Below, piece after piece: positions 60,901-64,000 of a stretch of 64,000 nt of DNA. The DNA comes from Fratercula arctica. Taxonomy: Eukaryota; Chordata; Aves; Charadriiformes; Alcidae. Position 1 is the stretch's first letter; each line of letters starts with the position of its first letter. The DNA lies in the NCBI GenBank assembly GCA_947846985.1, contig CANTUZ010000002.1:137415889-137479888 (forward strand), in the 5' to 3' direction. The notes below the pieces were generated by a model that did not search any database, was not told the DNA's origin, and saw nothing but the letters and a program-made list of their open reading frames with translations. The position numbers and the translations under genes are program-made.

Positions 60901-63900
60901 AAGCTTTGGTGTAGGCATGGGGAAAGGGAGGTGGAGGCTGTGTGCCTGATCCACACAGGGTGTGTAAAGGGTGTGTGGATGTGACAAACATATAAGCCAA
61001 TACATCAAAGTCTGGTGCTGCTTCTGTTGTTTAACTCCAGGACTATGAAAGAGGAACAGAGTTTCTGTGCAACTGGAACACTCAGCACTGTTTTTGACTG
61101 TGGCAGCAAGTCCAGGATTGGTGAGGACAGTCGGGCACAGTCATGCAGTTCATGCGCAACTTCTCTGTCAGGAAGCCCAAGTCTGGGGTGTCTGCTACAG
61201 TCATGCCAGATCTGGGGATGTGGCAGATGGGACCCTGCTTTATGTGAGAAAGGGCTGGGAGCGCTTGGGAAGACTACCATTTGAAAAACTGGTTGGTTTC
61301 CCCCCAACACACAACAGTCTTTTGTGCACCCCTCACTTCATCGCAATTCCTAACAGATTTTTCAGCTTTTTCACTACAATGAGGAATGCTGCTGCTGTTT
61401 CAGAGCACTGTTCTTCCTGATAATAAAAGCTTTTCTCTGAGTCTTTACAGCTCATTGAGAGCCTTTTAAAATCTACGCATAAAAATGCCTTTTTACTTGT
61501 ACATGGGGAAAAATAGAAACATAGGACTATACATATTATTCCGCACTTGTTACTGTTAGATTTCATGGGCCATTTTAGCACCTAGTTACTTTGTAGTGAC
61601 TGATCCTCAGACACTTAGCAGTGACTGACCCTTGTGTTCTGCTCCCACACCTTGAGTTAACATGGTTGGTAGAGGTTCCTTGACGTGGTCTGTGCACTAT
61701 GCTCTGACCTGCATCAACTTCATGGGAAAGTAAGATCTGATTTTACCAAGACGACACAAATGGTGGCCTTTGTTTGCCATTCAGACTCTTGCAGCTAGTG
61801 GCAGAGGGTGTTTGTCAGTATTTTTTCAATCAGGGTTAATTGTAGGTGCCTCTGTTGTAGAGGAGGACCGTAGGAGCCTGTGCTGGCTGAGCACTAAGAC
61901 GCAGGGGGCAGAGGTGAGGAACAGGAGGCAGCAGAGGACTTGGCAGAGCTGCAACTGAACAGTTTGATGCATGTGGGCAATGGTATGAATGAAGAGGGCT
62001 GTGGAAATAATTGAAGTACTCTTGTTTCCAGTGCAGAGTATGAAAAGCCTTCCTGAGCAGTAATGGAAGCGTAGGCAAGAAACCAGAAAATGTCACAGGC
62101 TTATTCGGGCAGGTGTACCTCACTTTGCTGTCCCATAAGCAACTGTGCGTATGTGTAGCTGTAACACACAGAATTGCTGCGAGCAGTAAGTTGGCAGAGG
62201 AGAATCCTCACTGCAGAAGTGCTAGTCAAATTCTTCAAGACTGTAAAAGCGTATGAGAAAAATATGTTATAAAGGAAGTCTCATTCACTTCTTCACATTA
62301 TCCATCCTGCTTACTTAAAATGCAAATAAGTGTAATCTTCCTTTGCAAAGGAACTAGATTTTGTGTTCACAGAAGAAGTGTTCAAGAAAGAAATGTTTTT
62401 CATGCGCACTGCATGCTTTATGATTGCTCAATGCTGATTTATGTGCTGTACATTTGTGGGAAATGTTGAGTAGGACGTAGCCATCAGGCTCAGACCAATA
62501 GTAACATGGGAAGCGCTAATGAAGAAAGTGTTTTGTTTCGTGTTCCAACATGCAGCCTCTACAGAATTAAAACAAAGGGCTGAAGCTGGCTTAGGAGGGG
62601 GATCGATGAACAATGTAAAGGTGCTCCCCAGCTCTAAGAGAGGGCAAACATCTGGTGACAGACTCCCTCAGCGTAGTACACAATCCAAAAAACAGTTTGG
62701 TGCCCCAGATCAGAAACAGGACAAATTCAAGGTCAAATCACATAGTGAAAGTAATAATATGCATTCTTGAAAATATGCATTCTGTTTTGTAGACTATAGT
62801 TCGTTAACACTGCCCTGACAGAAGAAAAAGATTTTAAGATGAGAGAGACCCTGATTAAGGAATGTGGAGCTCAGCCTCTCTGCTCTTCCAGCAGAAAACA
62901 ACATCCCTGCAAAACAACTCTGTTGCCAAAATGTTTCTTGATATATTATAATGTACGTAACCACAGACTTGCAGGCAGCTGGAATTGTGCAATCTTTCCA
63001 GGCAGACTTAAAGAGGTCTCTGGGATAAATAACTGTCCTTCATAGATAAAAATAAAGCAGCTTGGAGGCCGTATATTCAAAGTACTTGCCATATACATGC
63101 TTTTCATAGCATTTTAAAAAAGCACAGCCATTTCTGCGTAAACATTAACTGTAGACCTGTCTCAACCTATCACTTCAAAAAGAAGAAATAGGAGGAGCAC
63201 TGACTTACGATTTGGGTTGTTTTTCCTATTCTTTTGGGTCACTGTGGGTTACAGTATGGAACGTGCAACATGATGCAACTCTCCTGCTTGTTTTCCAGTT
63301 GGATTACTGAGGCTGATTGGAGGGATATCTGTGTCTGAATTCAATTATTTCACTTTTCCGTGTGGATTAGTAGCCCATTCTGATGTCCTGCTATCTGGTG
63401 CCTCACCTCAGTCCTGCGACTTCAGACCCTTGACCTGCTGGATCAGCTCCTTCCAGATGCCCTTTGACACGTGAGTACAAATTTTTGCCTTACTATTGGC
63501 CTTGTTGTTCACGGAAAACAAAAATCCCAGGTTAGCGCTCTTGCATTCATTAACTTTTTGCTCTGGCCAGAAGACTTTATTTTCTGGATGTTTACTTGTT
63601 TTAGTAGATATTGTGCTGTATACCACACAGGCTTTCCAAAAGTACTTCATAGACAGGGCAACATATTGTTTCAGAAGACAAAGCTGAGTACGTTGGGTAA
63701 GGAATTTCTTTCTTTGGTTATTTTTTATCTTAGACTTTTTTTAAAGCTCATTTAATTAAAATAAGATCTTGGCACCAGATCAGCCTGTTTTGTGTATTAC
63801 ATATCATGTCATAAGTTATTGGAAAAGACACAGATGTATAATTTTCCAGTTAAGAAAAATAACTGATTTGATAAATATTTAACAATCAGTAGATTCAATT

Positions 63901-64000
63901 TAAAAAAAAAAAATATCCAAAAAAGTAAACAGAAAAACTGTTTGAAATGACATAATACCTATGAATTACAGCTAACTACCATTCTTTGCTAGTCTCCCTA
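57991..64000. other. Downstream flank of RIPK2
   Basis: Holds a CR1 (60451-60806), a 190-codon open frame without an early ATG on the - strand (59560-60132), and exon-like open segments at 62556-62770 and 63299-63470. None matches a gene I recognise; OSGIN2, the expected neighbour from human gene order, was not seen. Confidence 0.6.
60451..60806 (-). mobile_element. CR1 LINE 3' fragment
   Basis: Reversed tail (CAGAATCATAGAATTG), 3' UTR and ORF2 end. The - strand frame reads DLIVAYQYLKGAYKKAGEG and [19 protein letters not shown]. 5' truncated. Confidence 0.94.

Noticed and set aside
58200..64000. Search for OSGIN2, the neighbour expected from human gene order.
   Set aside because: No segment resembling its FAD-binding N-terminus or any other part was seen, so it presumably starts beyond the window.
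1..64000. tRNA, rRNA, CRISPR or bacterial operon features.
   Set aside because: None recognised by eye. The sequence is vertebrate, and short repeats present are microsatellites, poly(A/T) tracts and CR1 tails, not spacer arrays.

Overview
The window reads as a piece of a bird genome. It contains CR1 LINE fragments with the characteristic 3' ends (short ATTCTATG/ATTCT tandem tails), an LTR that I recognise as avian ERVL type, and a vertebrate gene with spliced introns and a CpG-island promoter. No prokaryotic features are present. The species cannot be named from the sequence alone.

One gene is certain: RIPK2 (receptor-interacting serine/threonine kinase 2) on the + strand, 36267-57543. All eleven coding exons can be placed with GT..AG introns and consistent phases. 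They give a complete 549-codon reading frame: an N-terminal kinase domain (catalytic Lys54, HHD Asp151, DFG Asp169), a poorly conserved linker (exons 8-10), and a C-terminal CARD (exon 11). RIPK2 carries NOD1/NOD2 signals to NF-kB. The gene starts in a GC-rich CpG island (about 35.5-36.9 kb), and a likely poly(A) signal lies about 420 bp after the stop codon.

Layout: 1-35.5 kb is gene-poor flank. It holds CR1 fragments on both strands, simple repeats, an ERVL remnant split by a CR1 (22.7-24.5 kb), an abundant avian repeat (22.1-22.7 kb), and a broken coding-like stretch on the - strand (6.5-7.0 kb). 35.5-57.9 kb is RIPK2; the four CR1 fragments recognised in its introns are all in the sense orientation. 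58-64 kb is downstream flank with one CR1 and several exon-like or open stretches whose status is unclear. In human, RIPK2 is followed by OSGIN2 and NBN, but no OSGIN2 coding sequence was recognised before the window ends.

The most striking unexplained structure is a perfect 48-bp inverted repeat with a 4-nt spacer in RIPK2 intron 1 (36502-36601), 47 bp after exon 1. It is either a real cruciform/hairpin-forming palindrome or a fold-back sequencing or assembly artefact. Other observations are a head-to-head CR1 junction marked by a 14-bp inverted repeat, an in-frame open extension upstream of the RIPK2 start, and several orphan exon-like segments.
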